From: Gottfriedia luciferensis
Lineage (GTDB): Bacteria > Bacillota > Bacilli > Bacillales > Bacillaceae_G
NCBI RefSeq assembly: GCF_001712755.1
Contig: NZ_MDKC01000037.1
Location: 124,001-188,000, forward strand
Length of the DNA: 64,000 bases
Reading direction: 5' to 3'
The translations under genes and the position numbers were made by a program. The notes beneath the pieces were generated by a model that did no database searches, was not told the DNA's origin, and saw nothing but the letters and a program-made list of their open reading frames with translations. Numbering within the stretch: position 1 is the stretch's first letter; every line of letters begins with the position of its first letter. Shown here in pieces: positions 16,591 through 27,346 of the stretch.

Positions 16591-16753
16591 ATAATAACCT
16601 CCCTTTAAACTGTTTCCGCATATAGCGGATACTACAAATTATGAAAAACTACATAAAGTGTGTGGGTATGTGACCAGATTATTTTTTAGGACGTATAAAA
16701 AGTGTGAAAAGATGCAACATGGAAATAATAATGAAAAAAAATTGGGTGAAATT

Positions 16754-17401
16754 ATGTATAAAAAATTTAATTCTTTATTTCTTGTAATAGTCATAGTCTT
16801 TATCCTTTGTTCGGGTTGTACTTCTCAAGTAAAACAAAAGAATTTAGTAATAAATCAACTAGCTGAAATTGCTAAAATGGAACAGAAATTTCAAAAAGCT
16901 GGAGAAGGTATTCAAAAACTGGAAGTAAAAGAATTGGAGTATTATGAAAAAATTTATTTATATAAAATCAGCGAAGTAAATAAAAGACAAGAGTCAGCTA
17001 AACAAGCAATTAATTTATTAAATGAACGAAAAGAACGAGTCAATGAGGAGTCAAAATTAATTCACGATATAGACATAAAAATTAAAGAACTTCAAACAAT
17101 AAATATTGAAACGAAGGATGAACAGTTTCGAAATGAAGTTAATAACTTTATAAAAACATGGAGAGAAAGAACAGAGTTATACGATAAATTGAATTCTAAA
17201 TATAAAGATGCAATGGAAACGGATCTTTCAATTTATAACTTATTATCGCAGAAAAAAGTTGATTTAAAAAATGTAAAGAATGAGACAAAGGATACAAATC
17301 ACATTTATAAAGATGTCATTAAATACAATGATCAATTAAATCTTTATACTCAAAAATTAAATAATTTACAAAAAGACATATATGAAAAATATGGTAAATA
17401 A
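16754..17401 (+). CDS. ykyA: YkyA-like putative lipoprotein
   Basis: 215 residues: a signal peptide MYKKFNSLFLVIVIVFILCSGC with a lipobox ending in Cys about residue 22, then a long, highly charged, helical coiled-coil-like body. This is the architecture of YkyA, which lies directly before pdhA in B. subtilis; sequence identity is hard to judge by eye, so the name rests partly on position. Earlier in-frame ATGs (16658) would put extra residues before the signal peptide; GGGTGA precedes 16754. Confidence 0.78.
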   Translation: MYKKFNSLFLVIVIVFILCSGCTSQVKQKNLVINQLAEIAKMEQKFQKAGEGIQKLEVKELEYYEKIYLYKISEVNKRQESAKQAINLLNERKERVNEESKLIHDIDIKIKELQTINIETKDEQFRNEVNNFIKTWRERTELYDKLNSKYKDAMETDLSIYNLLSQKKVDLKNVKNETKDTNHIYKDVIKYNDQLNLYTQKLNNLQKDIYEKYGK

Positions 17402-17607
17402 CATATCGGGACTAGAATTACTAAATAAAAATCGTTGTAGTACAGTTTGAAATTTAAGATAAAAAAAAACCATTATTAGCTATTTGAGTATAATTTAAAG
17501 GAGTTTCTGTTATTGTATAACAGATTGCTGTTTCAAAGGTAGTACAGGGTTAAAATTTTGTGGCAAATTTTTTGAAAAATCATGAATAAAATAATACAAC
17601 AAAATAT

Positions 17608-17636
17608 TTGACGAGTTTATGAACGTGTTATAAACT
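17608..17636 (+). promoter_or_regulatory. Candidate pdhA promoter
   Basis: TTGACG at 17608-17613 and TAAACT at 17631-17636, spacer 17. It would give a 5' leader of about 145 bases before pdhA. Confidence 0.6.
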
Positions 17637-17664
17637 GTACTAGTGTTCAATGTTGTACTAGTGT
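17637..17664. promoter_or_regulatory. Direct repeat after pdhA -10, possible operator
   Basis: GTACTAGTGT occurs at 17637-17646 and 17655-17664, 18 bases apart, over the likely transcription start; the palindrome GTGTAATACAC overlaps the second copy. Confidence 0.4.
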
Positions 17665-17773
17665 AATACACGAATAGTATAAGTACAGATTTTAATTATA
17701 AGTTTAAGTTACTTGTAATTACTCTTAAGAAAATACACATGATGGATAAAGAAAATAAATCCTCCATAATTAA

Positions 17774-18946
<1,173 letters not shown>

Positions 18947-18949
18947 GTC

Positions 18950-19927
18950 ATGGCGCAAATGACAATGATTCAAGCTATCACAGATGCATTACGCGTTGAA
19001 ATGAAGAACGATCCTACTGTAGTAGTATTTGGTGAGGACGTTGGAGTAAACGGTGGTGTATTCCGTGCAACTGAAGGTTTACAAGCAGAATTCGGTGAGC
19101 AACGTATATTCGATACACCACTTGCTGAATCAGGAATCGGTGGATTAGCAATCGGTCTTGGAATTGAAGGTTTCCGTCCAGTAGCAGAAATCCAATTCTT
19201 CGGATTCTTATTCGAAATCATGGACTCAATCGCTGGTCAAGCAGCACGTATGCGTTACCGTACAAGCGGTCGTTTTACTTCACCAATTACTTTCCGTTCA
19301 CCATTTGGTGGTGGTGTTCATACACCAGAAATGCACGCGGATAGTTTAGAAGGATTAATGGCTCAAACTCCTGGTTTAAAAGTAGTTATTCCATCAACAC
19401 CTAAAGATGCTAAAGGTCTTTTAATTTCATCTATTCGTGATAATGACCCTGTTATCTATTTAGAGCACATGAAATTATACCGTTCATTCCGTGAAGATGT
19501 ACCTGAAGGCGAGTACACTATCGAATTAGGTAAAGCGGATGTTAAACGCGAAGGTAAAGATGTATCAGTATTTGCTTATGGTGCAATGGTTCACGCTGCA
19601 TTAAAAGCTGCTGAAGAATTAGAAAAAGACGGAGTATCAGTAGAAGTTGTTGACTTACGTACTGTTCATCCATTAGATACTGCTGCAATCGTTGCATCTG
19701 TTGAGAAAACTGGCCGTGCTGTTGTTGTACAAGAAGCACAAAAACAAGCTGGTATTGCTGCAAATATTGTTGCTGAAATTAATGATCGTTGTATCCTTTC
19801 ATTAGAAGCACCAGTTGTTCGTATTACTGCAGCTGATACTGTTTACCCATTCTCAGAAGCGGAAACAGTATGGTTACCAAACCATAAAGATGTTGTTGAA
19901 GGCATTCAAAAAGTTTTAAACTTCTAA
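18950..19927 (+). CDS. pdhB: Pyruvate dehydrogenase E1 beta
   Basis: 325 residues; transketolase-like beta subunit with [29 protein letters not shown] and AEIQFFGF, the standard E1 beta signatures. It completes the ThDP site with PdhA. Tightly coupled to pdhA and followed by a 116-base gap with a hairpin before pdhC. Confidence 0.97.
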   Translation: MAQMTMIQAITDALRVEMKNDPTVVVFGEDVGVNGGVFRATEGLQAEFGEQRIFDTPLAESGIGGLAIGLGIEGFRPVAEIQFFGFLFEIMDSIAGQAARMRYRTSGRFTSPITFRSPFGGGVHTPEMHADSLEGLMAQTPGLKVVIPSTPKDAKGLLISSIRDNDPVIYLEHMKLYRSFREDVPEGEYTIELGKADVKREGKDVSVFAYGAMVHAALKAAEELEKDGVSVEVVDLRTVHPLDTAAIVASVEKTGRAVVVQEAQKQAGIAANIVAEINDRCILSLEAPVVRITAADTVYPFSEAETVWLPNHKDVVEGIQKVLNF

Positions 19928-19950
19928 TTTAGTTTATAACAAAAAATAGT

Positions 19951-19984
19951 GAAAGGTATTTGATGAAATCATCAATACCTTTCT
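19951..19984 (+). terminator. Hairpin between pdhB and pdhC
   Basis: GAAAGGTATT-GATGA pairs with TCATC-AATACCTTTC (one bulge). There is no proper T run, so it may be an mRNA processing or stability element that sets E1 versus E2/E3 levels rather than a full terminator. Confidence 0.55.
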
Positions 19985-20043
19985 TACATTATAAATAAAA
20001 TATTTTAAAAAAATAATTTAACTTTGTTCGGAGGTAGAAATCT

Positions 20044-21411
20044 GTGTCAAACTCAGTGGCAAGTCTATTTGAATTTAGATTACCAGATATCGGTGAAGGT
20101 ATTCACGAAGGTGAAATTGTAAAATGGTTTATTAAAGCAGGCGACGAAGTAAATGAAGATGATATCATTTGTGAAGTTCAAAACGATAAATCAGTAGTAG
20201 AAATTCCATCACCTGTAAAAGGGAAAGTATTAGAAGTATTAGTTGCAGAAGGAACAGTTGCAGTTGTTGGTGACGTATTAGTACGTTTAGATGCACCTGG
20301 ATATGAAAACATTAGCTTCAAAGGACAACATGCTGAAGAAGCTCCAACTACTACTCCAGTACCAGAAGCTGCTGAAGCAGTTCAAGCAAAAGTACAAGAA
20401 TCTTATGAGCAAAGTGAACCAAAAACAGATGCTGCACCACTATCACCTGTTGCTGCGATTGAACCAAAAGCACATGTAATTGCAATGCCATCTGTACGTA
20501 AATACGCTCGTGAGAAAAACGTAGATTTACGTATTGTACCAGGTTCAGCTAAAAATGGCCGTGTAACAAAACAAGACGTAGATGCATTCTTATTAGGTGG
20601 AGTAGCTCCAGCTGCTGCAGCACAAACAGAAGTTGCTGTTGAAGTTGTAACAGAAGCTCCAGCTGCTACACAAGAAGCTCCAAAAGCAATGCCAATTCCA
20701 GAAGGAGCATATCCTGAAACTCGTGAAAAAATGAGTGGAATTCGTAAAGCAATCGCTAAAGCAATGGTTAACTCTAAACATACTGCTCCTCACGTAACAT
20801 TAATGGATGAAATAGATGTAACGAAACTAGTTGCTAGCCGTAAAAAATATAAAGAAGTTGCAGCTGCACAAGGTATCAAATTAACATTCTTACCTTATGT
20901 TGTTAAAGCTTTAACTTCTGCATTACGTAAATTCCCAGCTTTAAATACATCAATCGATGATGCTACTAGCGAAATCGTACACAAACATTACTATAACATT
21001 GGTATTGCTGCAGATACTGATAAAGGTTTATTAGTACCAGTTGTTAAAGATGCTGATCGTAAAGCAATCTTCTCAATTTCTGCTGAAATTAATGAATTAG
21101 CTACTAAAGCTCGTGATGGTAAATTAGCTCCTGCAGAAATGAAAGGTGCTACATGCACAATCACAAATATCGGTTCAGCTGGTGGACAATGGTTTACTCC
21201 AGTAATTAACCACCCAGAAGTAGCTATTTTAGGTATTGGTCGTATTGCTGAAAAACCAGTAGTATTAAATGGAGAAATCGTGGTTGCTCCAGTATTAGCG
21301 TTATCATTAAGCTTTGACCACCGTATTATCGATGGTGCAACTGCTCAAAACGCATTAAACCATATTAAACGATTATTAAATGATCCAGAATTATTATTAA
21401 TGGAGGCGTAA
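20044..21411 (+). CDS. pdhC: Pyruvate dehydrogenase E2, dihydrolipoyl acetyltransferase
   Basis: 455 residues: one lipoyl domain (about 8-85) with the lipoyl-Lys in [10 protein letters not shown], an Ala/Pro/Glu linker, a peripheral-subunit-binding domain ([15 protein letters not shown], near 148), a second linker, and the catalytic domain with DHRIIDGA near the C-terminus. It forms the core of the complex. GTG start with GGAGG 9 bases before. pdhD follows after 5 bases. Confidence 0.97.
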   Translation: MSNSVASLFEFRLPDIGEGIHEGEIVKWFIKAGDEVNEDDIICEVQNDKSVVEIPSPVKGKVLEVLVAEGTVAVVGDVLVRLDAPGYENISFKGQHAEEAPTTTPVPEAAEAVQAKVQESYEQSEPKTDAAPLSPVAAIEPKAHVIAMPSVRKYAREKNVDLRIVPGSAKNGRVTKQDVDAFLLGGVAPAAAAQTEVAVEVVTEAPAATQEAPKAMPIPEGAYPETREKMSGIRKAIAKAMVNSKHTAPHVTLMDEIDVTKLVASRKKYKEVAAAQGIKLTFLPYVVKALTSALRKFPALNTSIDDATSEIVHKHYYNIGIAADTDKGLLVPVVKDADRKAIFSISAEINELATKARDGKLAPAEMKGATCTITNIGSAGGQWFTPVINHPEVAILGIGRIAEKPVVLNGEIVVAPVLALSLSFDHRIIDGATAQNALNHIKRLLNDPELLLMEA

Positions 21412-21416
21412 GATAA

Positions 21417-22829
21417 ATGGTAGTAGGAGATTTCGCAATTGAACTAGATACGGTCGTTATCGGTGCCGGTCCTGGTGGTTATGTTGCAGCAATTCGTGCA
21501 GCACAACTTGGACAAAAAGTTGCTGTTATTGAAAAAGGTAATCTTGGTGGGGTATGTCTAAACGTAGGTTGTATTCCTTCAAAGGCATTAATTACTGCTG
21601 GTCACCGTTATGAAACAGCTAAGCATTCTGAAGATATCGGTATTACAGCAGAAAATGTAAAAGTTGATTTTACAAAAGTTCAAGCTTGGAAAAGCAGTGT
21701 AGTTAATAAATTAACTGGCGGTGTTGCTGGTTTATTAAAAGGAAACAAAGTTGAAGTTATTAAAGGTGAAGCTTACTTTAATGATGCTAACACTCTTCGT
21801 GTAATTACTGAAGAATCAGCTCAAACCTATACTTTTAACAATGCGATCATCGCAACAGGTTCAACTCCAATCGAAATCCCTGGTTTCAAATGGAGCAACC
21901 GTGTAATCGATTCTACAGGTGCATTAAACTTACCTGAAATTCCAAAAAAATTAGTTGTTATTGGTGGCGGCTATATTGGTATGGAATTAGGTACTGCTTA
22001 TGCTAACTTTGGTACACATGTAACAATTCTTGAAGCTGGTGACGAAATCTTAAATGGTTTTGAAAAATCTATGAGCTCAATTGTTAAACGTGGATTAAAG
22101 AAAAAAGGTAATGTCGATATCGTAACAAAAGCGTTCGGTAAAGGCGTTGAAGAAACTGCAGATGGCGTAACAGTTAAATTCGAAACAAATGGCGAAATGC
22201 AAGAAATCGAAGCTGATTACGTTTTAGTAACAGTTGGACGTTTCCCGAACTCTCGTGACATGGGCTTAGAAAATGTTGGTGTTGAAATTAACGAACGTGG
22301 TGTAATTACTACTGATAAACAAGCTCGTACAACAATTAATAATATTTACGCAATTGGTGACGTAATTGCTGGTCCTCCATTAGCACACAAAGCTTCTTAT
22401 GAAGGTAAAGTTGCTGCTGAGGCAATCAGTGGTATGTCAAGTCAAATCGAATACTTAGCTATCCCTGCTGTAGTATTTACTGATCCAGAATTAGCAACTG
22501 TTGGTTATACAAAAAAACAAGCAGATGATGAAGGATTAGCTGTAAATGTAGCAAAATTCCCATTCGGTGGAAATGGTCGCGCATTATCACTAAATTCAAC
22601 TGATGGATTCGTACAATTAGTTTCTCGTAAAGAAGATGGAGTACTAGTTGGTGCTCAAGTTGCAGGTGTAAATGCTTCAGATATCATTTCTGAACTTGGT
22701 CTTGCAATTGAAGCTTGCATGAGCGTTGAGGATATTGCTCAAACAATTCACGCTCACCCAACATTAGGTGAAATCTCAATGGAAGCTGCAGAATTAGCGA
22801 TGGGTCATCCAATCCACGTTTTAAAATAA
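21417..22829 (+). CDS. pdhD: Dihydrolipoyl dehydrogenase (E3)
   Basis: 470-residue FAD flavoprotein that reoxidises lipoamide with NAD. FAD motif [17 protein letters not shown], redox disulfide [15 protein letters not shown] (about 44-58), NAD motif [12 protein letters not shown], and the catalytic HAHPTLGE near the end. Its ribosome site overlaps the last codons of pdhC, a sign of coupling. Confidence 0.97.
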   Translation: MVVGDFAIELDTVVIGAGPGGYVAAIRAAQLGQKVAVIEKGNLGGVCLNVGCIPSKALITAGHRYETAKHSEDIGITAENVKVDFTKVQAWKSSVVNKLTGGVAGLLKGNKVEVIKGEAYFNDANTLRVITEESAQTYTFNNAIIATGSTPIEIPGFKWSNRVIDSTGALNLPEIPKKLVVIGGGYIGMELGTAYANFGTHVTILEAGDEILNGFEKSMSSIVKRGLKKKGNVDIVTKAFGKGVEETADGVTVKFETNGEMQEIEADYVLVTVGRFPNSRDMGLENVGVEINERGVITTDKQARTTINNIYAIGDVIAGPPLAHKASYEGKVAAEAISGMSSQIEYLAIPAVVFTDPELATVGYTKKQADDEGLAVNVAKFPFGGNGRALSLNSTDGFVQLVSRKEDGVLVGAQVAGVNASDIISELGLAIEACMSVEDIAQTIHAHPTLGEISMEAAELAMGHPIHVLK

Positions 22830-22837
22830 TTACTTAA

Positions 22838-22867
22838 AAACCTCCTATATTTTATAGGAGGTTTTTT
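22838..22867 (+). terminator. pdh operon terminator, left copy
   Basis: Stem AAACCTCCTATA / TATAGGAGGTTT with a T run, right after pdhD. A second, similar hairpin follows the element at 22874. Confidence 0.9.
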
Positions 22868-22873
22868 ACTGTT

Positions 22874-22976
22874 CAAATTGATTTGAAACGGTTTATTTAA
22901 AGCATAAAGTAGTTTGCTAAATGTAGATGCACTAAACGCAATACGATGGCAAAATAACGAAAAAAACGACTGTCTG
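22874..22976. repeat. Degenerate CAGACTG element, copy D
   Basis: About 103 bases. The left end GTTCAAATTGATT resembles GTTCAGACTGATT of copy C, the right end has TAACGAAAAAAACG then CTGTCTG, like the CAACGAAGAAAGCG and CAGTCTG of the others, and CAATACGATGGCAAAATAACGAA follows the same order as in A and B. It looks like an old copy drifted to AT. Alignment by eye only. Confidence 0.55.
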
Positions 22977-22978
22977 CA

Positions 22979-23007
22979 ATCTCCTATTTGTTAGGAGGTT
23001 TTTTTGC
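22979..23007 (+). terminator. pdh terminator, right copy
   Basis: CTCCTA / TAGGAG stem with T7, sharing sequence with the terminator at 22838. Confidence 0.8.
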
Positions 23008-23083
23008 ATGATTAAGGCATGTCTCGCATAACGTTTAAAAAACAAACTTTCTAGTATTTGATCATTGATTGGTGGGAGTATTG

Positions 23084-23323
23084 ATGCGAAAACAATTAAT
23101 AGTATTAATGATTCATCAACTATTTTGGATAGGGTTTTCATTTGTTTTATTCTTGTCGAAAAGGGATCAATTATATTCTAAAGTCATCTTGTTTCTAGTA
23201 TTCTTTTACCAGCTTTATTTAATTGCAAAATACGTTGGAAACACAAGAAAAGCAAGTATTATTATTACTTGCTTTTATGCTTCGATATTTTTCTTTTGCC
23301 AGGCGATCGTAAACTTATTTTAA
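23084..23323 (+). CDS. Small hypothetical membrane protein
   Basis: 79 residues with three hydrophobic segments (MIHQLFWIGFSFVLFL, VILFLVFFYQLYLIA, IIITCFYASIFFFCQ) joined by short basic loops. GGTGGGAG precedes the ATG. No family recognised. Its stop lies one base from the stop of the convergent gene. Codon use looks normal for the region. Confidence 0.55.
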   Translation: MRKQLIVLMIHQLFWIGFSFVLFLSKRDQLYSKVILFLVFFYQLYLIAKYVGNTRKASIIITCFYASIFFFCQAIVNLF

Positions 23324-23324
23324 A

Positions 23325-23720
23325 TTATCGTTTGTAAAAATACATGATTCGATTGTTAAATAATTCAAGCTTTGCTTCAATTTTTTGAGCTAAATATCTA
23401 CATAGCTCATTTGCTTTTCCTTTATCACCATAAGTTGAGTTTGGTAATAGAGTAATCACGATATTTTTATCATCTTGAATAGAAACAACAAAATGTTTAT
23501 AACGTGAATCATTGCTCTGTAGATAAAGTGCATCTTGATCATCTAATTTTTTATTTGAAATAGAGTAGGGAAAGGAAACCCTTTCATAATTCCAGTCAAC
23601 TTGTTGACCGATCTTAGTTGAAGATTGTATGTAATCATTTATTAAATTATTTATTAAATCTAAATTTGCTTCTTGGTATTTGGATTTATCCACTAATTGA
23701 ATGGTAGCTTGTTGAACCAT
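23325..23720 (-). CDS. Conserved hypothetical, possibly DUF1885
   Basis: 131 residues, soluble, with a helical N-terminal half and a beta-rich C-terminal half (HFVVSIQDDKNIVITLLPNSTYGDKGKANELCRYL). From the layout and position near pdhD it may belong to the DUF1885 family found in Bacillus, but I cannot confirm this by eye. A GGGGGGA ribosome site precedes the ATG. Function unknown. Confidence 0.6.
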   Translation of the reverse strand: MVQQATIQLVDKSKYQEANLDLINNLINDYIQSSTKIGQQVDWNYERVSFPYSISNKKLDDQDALYLQSNDSRYKHFVVSIQDDKNIVITLLPNSTYGDKGKANELCRYLAQKIEAKLELFNNRIMYFYKR

Positions 23721-23876
23721 TTTTAAATTTTCCCCCTAAGATGTTCTATGAAAAACATCACTTTTAATCTTTTTTATCATAACATTATTTCAAATTTTTA
23801 GACAAGTATTCGGTATGATTTTAGTTTTTTCTTCATATGTATTAACTTACAATACTAAACCAGAGGAGTGGGTGAA

Positions 23877-24173
23877 ACAATGTTTGAAAAATTATATGAT
23901 GATCACGAAAATGTAAGAGTCCGATTTGTTGGCTTCGTAACGAACGATACAAGATACGATATTGGTATTGTATATACTAACATGTTCTTTGGAAAGCCAC
24001 TCGTTATCTGCATGCAATCTAGACAATGCATTTTATTAGATCGACAGGATGTTTCATTTCCCAATCAGTTGAAATTTTTATGTAAACTAAAAAGTGAGGA
24101 AGAGGCAATGGAGCTCGCAGAATATTTAGCTGACTGGTTACCGTCACCAAGTATAGAGGAGAGCTATGAATAA
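23877..24173 (+). CDS. DUF3055-family protein
   Basis: About 98 residues. RVRFVGFV, RYDIGIVYTNMFFGKPLVICMQS and the acidic C-terminal helix EEEAMELAEYLADWL match the DUF3055 family of Bacillaceae. Function unknown. The start may be GTG 23868 or TTG/ATG a few codons later; GAGGAGTGGGTG lies just before, and ATG 23880 is equally likely. SR1 follows downstream. Confidence 0.75.
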   Translation, partial: TMFEKLYDDHENVRVRFVGFVTNDTRYDIGIVYTNMFFGKPLVICMQSRQCILLDRQDVSFPNQLKFLCKLKSEEEAMELAEYLADWLPSPSIEESYE

Positions 24174-24181
24174 AAAATAAA

Positions 24182-24192
24182 TGTGTTATACT
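24182..24192 (+). promoter_or_regulatory. CcpN-type operator, upstream
   Basis: TGTGTTATACT fits the CcpN consensus TRTGHYATAYW at all positions; about 115 bases upstream of the expected SR1 start. In B. subtilis CcpN represses sr1 from an upstream and a promoter-proximal site. Confidence 0.6.
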
Positions 24193-24250
24193 AAATAAAA
24201 TGTGTTCACCTTATAAAACCCCTTGAATAATCTAGTATTAGAAAATTTAA

Positions 24251-24287
24251 GTTATACTTATTTACCACTTGCGTAAATAAGTATAAC
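24251..24287. promoter_or_regulatory. Perfect 15-bp inverted repeat over the SR1 promoter
   Basis: GTTATACTTATTTAC and its exact complement, 7-base spacer, spanning the -35. Each arm carries a CcpN-like core: 24248-24258 matches 10 of 11, and 24280-24290 matches 11 of 11 in reverse. Confidence 0.65.
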
Positions 24288-24297
24288 ACATTATAAT
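24269..24297 (+). promoter_or_regulatory. SR1 promoter
   Basis: TTGCGT at 24269-24274 and TATAAT at 24292-24297, spacer 17 bases, with the reverse CcpN-type site AGTATAACACA inside the spacer. Confidence 0.75.
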
Positions 24298-24340
24298 GAA
24301 GTTAGTTAATTGATACAACATTATGAAAGGGGTTACAATA

Positions 24341-24463
24341 ATGGGAACGTTCGTATGTAAATGTTGTGAAAAAACAGTAGGTCATTTCGAGGATGAAAAA
24401 GTAACAACTCTTTACGTTAAAAACTGTGAAGATTGTGAACCAACTGAAAATGAAGTTTGCTAA
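24341..24463 (+). CDS. SR1P, GapA-binding peptide
   Basis: 40 residues: MGTFVCKCCEKTVGHFEDEK, then VTTLYVKNCEDCEP. B. subtilis SR1P has MGTIVCQDCNEAIHYFEDEKVTTLY followed by a similar Cys-rich tail, so identity is clear. SR1P binds GapA and enhances its effect on RNase J1. Six Cys residues, two as CxC/CxxC-like pairs, suggest metal binding. AAAGGGG precedes the ATG at about 9 bases. Confidence 0.9.
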   Translation: MGTFVCKCCEKTVGHFEDEKVTTLYVKNCEDCEPTENEVC

Positions 24464-24525
24464 TAATTATTAATTAAAACATAAGGTCTAATAGAGTAAC
24501 TATAGACATTTATAAATAAGAAATT

Positions 24526-24558
24526 CCACAAGGCGATCGTTTTTCCTTGTGGTTTTTT
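24526..24558 (+). terminator. SR1 terminator
   Basis: CCACAAGG / CCTTGTGG stem with T6. Confidence 0.9.
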
Positions 24559-24639
24559 ATGTTTTTCTTTAAGGGTAAAAATGTTTTTAATTAACGCGCA
24601 AAAAAGGGAGACTCAATTAAGAATCACCCACTTTTCTTT

Positions 24640-25482
24640 TTATGCAATTTGAGTTTGATCTCCAATTCTTGCAGTTATAACCTCGGATGAAGCTTCCTTC
24701 GTTGTAACTGGAATTAATTTTGAAGTATCTTTTAAATATTGAGCCATTTCGTTTGAGTCAATTCTAGTATTTAAATTTGTTAAAAAGGCAGAAACCATCG
24801 CAAAAGGATATCTATGCATATTTAAATGGAAAATAATTTCGTGTAATGAACGTATTCCGATACCATGACCATAATAATAATTACTTCCCATAGAAACAGT
24901 GTTTTCTCCTTGCCATTCTGGTGTCATTGGGTCAACTTCAGGATTTTTTATATAAACAACGTCACCAGGGGCTGGACGATCTACTTCAGCCGTTAATATA
25001 GCTAATTTAGGGTCGTAATTCCAAGTGTATAAGTATATGCCATTATCGAATAGTTGATCAAAAATTTCATAGCCTAAAAGATCTAGCAGGGCTTTATAAA
25101 ATATCATAATGATTGCAGTTGCACATTCTGTAGCGTAAAATTGTCCATTGCGAAAAATATCATAAATTCCCATGGAGGTTCTTATGCCTGGCCTAAGTCT
25201 AAATCCACCCATTGGTGTGCGAATCCAAAACATAGGATTACAATATGCTCGTCTAAAAACCCTAAATTGCATGCCACTTGTTAATAAATCTTTAGAAGCC
25301 TGAAGTATATAAGTTCTAATTGTTAAATCAAAAGAAAGTTCACGGTCAGATTTATAAATATGAGACTTTTTACTGTTTGTTAAACTAGACAATATTTCTT
25401 GATAAAGTTTATTATTTGAATCTTCGCTATTTTTTAATGAAGCATGAACAATTTTATTATTCACGACTATCAATGAGTCCAC
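24640..25482 (-). CDS. tgl: Protein-glutamine gamma-glutamyltransferase (spore coat transglutaminase)
   Basis: 280 residues, somewhat longer than B. subtilis Tgl (245). The catalytic Cys lies in FYATECATAIIMIFY (about residues 115-129), and KNPEVDPMTPEWQGENTV matches the conserved Glu-containing segment of Tgl, with YGHGIGI holding a conserved His. Tgl cross-links coat proteins such as GerQ late in sporulation. The start is uncertain: GTG 25482 is listed; TTG 25473 would align better with the B. subtilis N-terminus. Confidence 0.9.
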   Translation of the reverse strand: MDSLIVVNNKIVHASLKNSEDSNNKLYQEILSSLTNSKKSHIYKSDRELSFDLTIRTYILQASKDLLTSGMQFRVFRRAYCNPMFWIRTPMGGFRLRPGIRTSMGIYDIFRNGQFYATECATAIIMIFYKALLDLLGYEIFDQLFDNGIYLYTWNYDPKLAILTAEVDRPAPGDVVYIKNPEVDPMTPEWQGENTVSMGSNYYYGHGIGIRSLHEIIFHLNMHRYPFAMVSAFLTNLNTRIDSNEMAQYLKDTSKLIPVTTKEASSEVITARIGDQTQIA

Positions 25483-25572
25483 ATCCTAACGTAAAAACAA
25501 TTTTTTCGTACGAAATCAATATAATTACCTTACCTATCATATGCCTATATAATTTAGATGTGATTTAGAATG

Positions 25573-25601
25573 AAAAAAAACTAGGATTCATTTCCTAGTT
25601 T
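25573..25601 (-). terminator. speA terminator
   Basis: AAACTAGGA / TCCTAGTTT stem; the minus-strand T run is at 25573-25580. Confidence 0.8.
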
Positions 25602-25618
25602 CTTCATAAAAGTTTTCG

Positions 25619-27070
25619 TTATTTTAATACTTTTAACGTTAATAATTCTTCGTCTTCTGGGCCTTGAACAGGTAATCCTGCTTCAATATTCTTTTTAATA
25701 TAAACTAGATTTTCTAGAGTAATTTCTTCACCAGGTAAAAAGATTGGAATACCAGGTGGATAAACCATTACAAATTCAGCAATAATTCTACCGACAGATT
25801 CCTCAAGTGGAACAGATTCTGTTTCGGAGTAAAATGCATCCCTAGGAGAGACTGCTAAATTTGGAATCGTTGGGATCTCAACGTTTAAATTTGTATTGTG
25901 CTCTGAGATGTCAAATTCAGTTACTAATACTTCAAGTGCATGAATTAACTGCTGAATGTCTTCTTCACTATCACCTGGTGTTAAAATGCAAAGAACATTA
26001 TATAAATCAGACATTTCAACTTCAATATTAAATCGCTCTCTTAACCAAACTTCAACATCATGGCCCGTTATACCCAGTTTTTTTACGCTGATTAATATTT
26101 TAGTAGGATCAAAATTGAATGTAGCCTCGTTCCCAACTAAGTCATAACCAGGGCAATATAAACCATTGATTGAATTAATTTTATTTCGTGCATTATTTGC
26201 TAGTCTAATAGTATTCGTAAGTAATTCTTCACCAACAGTGGCTAATCTCTTTCTTGCAACATCTAGTGAAGCAAGCAATAAATAAGATGTTGAAGTAGTT
26301 GTTAGCATACTTAGTACAGATTGTACTCTGTGGACATTCACAATGCCTTCTCTTACATTTAAAATGGAACTTTGAGTCATAGAGCCACCAAGCTTGTGTA
26401 CGCTCGTAGCAGCCATGTCAGCCCCTGCTTGCATCGCAGAGATCGGTAATTCGTTATGGAAATGAATATGTACACCATGCGCTTCATCAACTAATACGGC
26501 TAAGCCATGTGAATGTGCTAATTCAACAATGCTTTTTAAATCTGCTACAAATCCAAAGTATGTAGGATTAATGACTAACACTGCTTTTGCATCAGGATTA
26601 TTTAAAATGGCCTCTTTCACTGCATTTGTCGTAATACCGTGTGAAATCCCTAATTCACTATCAATTTCAGGATGAACAAAAATTGGTGTAGCTCCCGAGA
26701 AAATGATTGCAGATAAAACAGATTTGTGAACATTTCTTGGAACGATAATTTTATCGCCAGGTCCACAAACACTCATTACCATTGTCATGATTGCGCCACT
26801 TGTGCCTTGAACTGAAAAGAATGTGTGGTCAGCACCAAAAGCTTTAGCTGCAAGATCTTGTGCTTGTTTTATTTTACCTTTTGGATGATGTAGATCATCT
26901 AAAGGAGCAATGTTGATTAAATCGATCGATAATGCATTATCACCAATGAACTCTCTAAATGTTGGATCCATTCCATTTCCTTTTTTATGTCCTGGAATAT
27001 GGAATTGAATTGGGTTCTTCTTTGCATGTTCTAATAAAGAAGAAAATAACGGCGTTTCAATTTGTTTCAT
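25619..27070 (-). CDS. speA: Arginine decarboxylase (Orn/Lys/Arg decarboxylase family)
   Basis: PLP enzyme of 483 residues, the SpeA length, first step of agmatine-putrescine-spermidine synthesis. Motifs: QGTSGAIMTMVMSVCGPGD, the substrate Asp/His segment LVDEAHGVH, the PLP-Lys in TSVHKLGGSMTQSS (about 225), and the C-terminal domain with PPGIPIFLPGEEI. Position downstream of SR1 matches B. subtilis speA. Lysine decarboxylase activity cannot be excluded from sequence alone. A GGGGTG site precedes the ATG. Confidence 0.92.
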   Translation of the reverse strand: MKQIETPLFSSLLEHAKKNPIQFHIPGHKKGNGMDPTFREFIGDNALSIDLINIAPLDDLHHPKGKIKQAQDLAAKAFGADHTFFSVQGTSGAIMTMVMSVCGPGDKIIVPRNVHKSVLSAIIFSGATPIFVHPEIDSELGISHGITTNAVKEAILNNPDAKAVLVINPTYFGFVADLKSIVELAHSHGLAVLVDEAHGVHIHFHNELPISAMQAGADMAATSVHKLGGSMTQSSILNVREGIVNVHRVQSVLSMLTTTSTSYLLLASLDVARKRLATVGEELLTNTIRLANNARNKINSINGLYCPGYDLVGNEATFNFDPTKILISVKKLGITGHDVEVWLRERFNIEVEMSDLYNVLCILTPGDSEEDIQQLIHALEVLVTEFDISEHNTNLNVEIPTIPNLAVSPRDAFYSETESVPLEESVGRIIAEFVMVYPPGIPIFLPGEEITLENLVYIKKNIEAGLPVQGPEDEELLTLKVLK

Positions 27071-27346
27071 TTAACATACACCCCATTTAATGAATAATAG
27101 TGTTTTTCGGAAGTGATATGTTTGTAAACAATTCAACTGTTTACTCTCATTAAGTTATAAACTGTCTTACCTTCATTTGAAAAACAAAAAGATTATATCA
27201 TTCTATGAATTTTCTGTATAGAAAAATATTATAAAGTTATGAAATTTTATTCATTTGAATGAAATTATATCAATTTTTAAAATAAGAATGGAATTTAAAA
27301 AATGTGTTAAAATGGAATTAATTAGAAAATAGTAGGAGTGAAGTAA

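Larger units (their letters stand above)
24304..24558 (+). ncRNA. sr1: SR1-like dual-function RNA
   Basis: A transcript of about 255 bases from the promoter to the CCACAAGG/CCTTGTGG terminator, lying between pdhD and speA as SR1 does in B. subtilis (where it is 205 nt). It encodes SR1P and has about 95 untranslated bases after it that could act by base-pairing; in B. subtilis that part pairs with ahrC mRNA. The exact 5' end is inferred. Confidence 0.78.

Noticed and set aside
16400-16621. Arg-rich minus-strand frame over the YjcZ-type gene
   Set aside because: It is the out-of-frame shadow of the Gly/Tyr-rich codons of the real small gene at 16447-16590.
23239-23279. Hairpin AAGCAAGTA/TACTTGCTT inside the small membrane-protein gene
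   Set aside because: Lies within codons, no proper T run; probably a chance palindrome.
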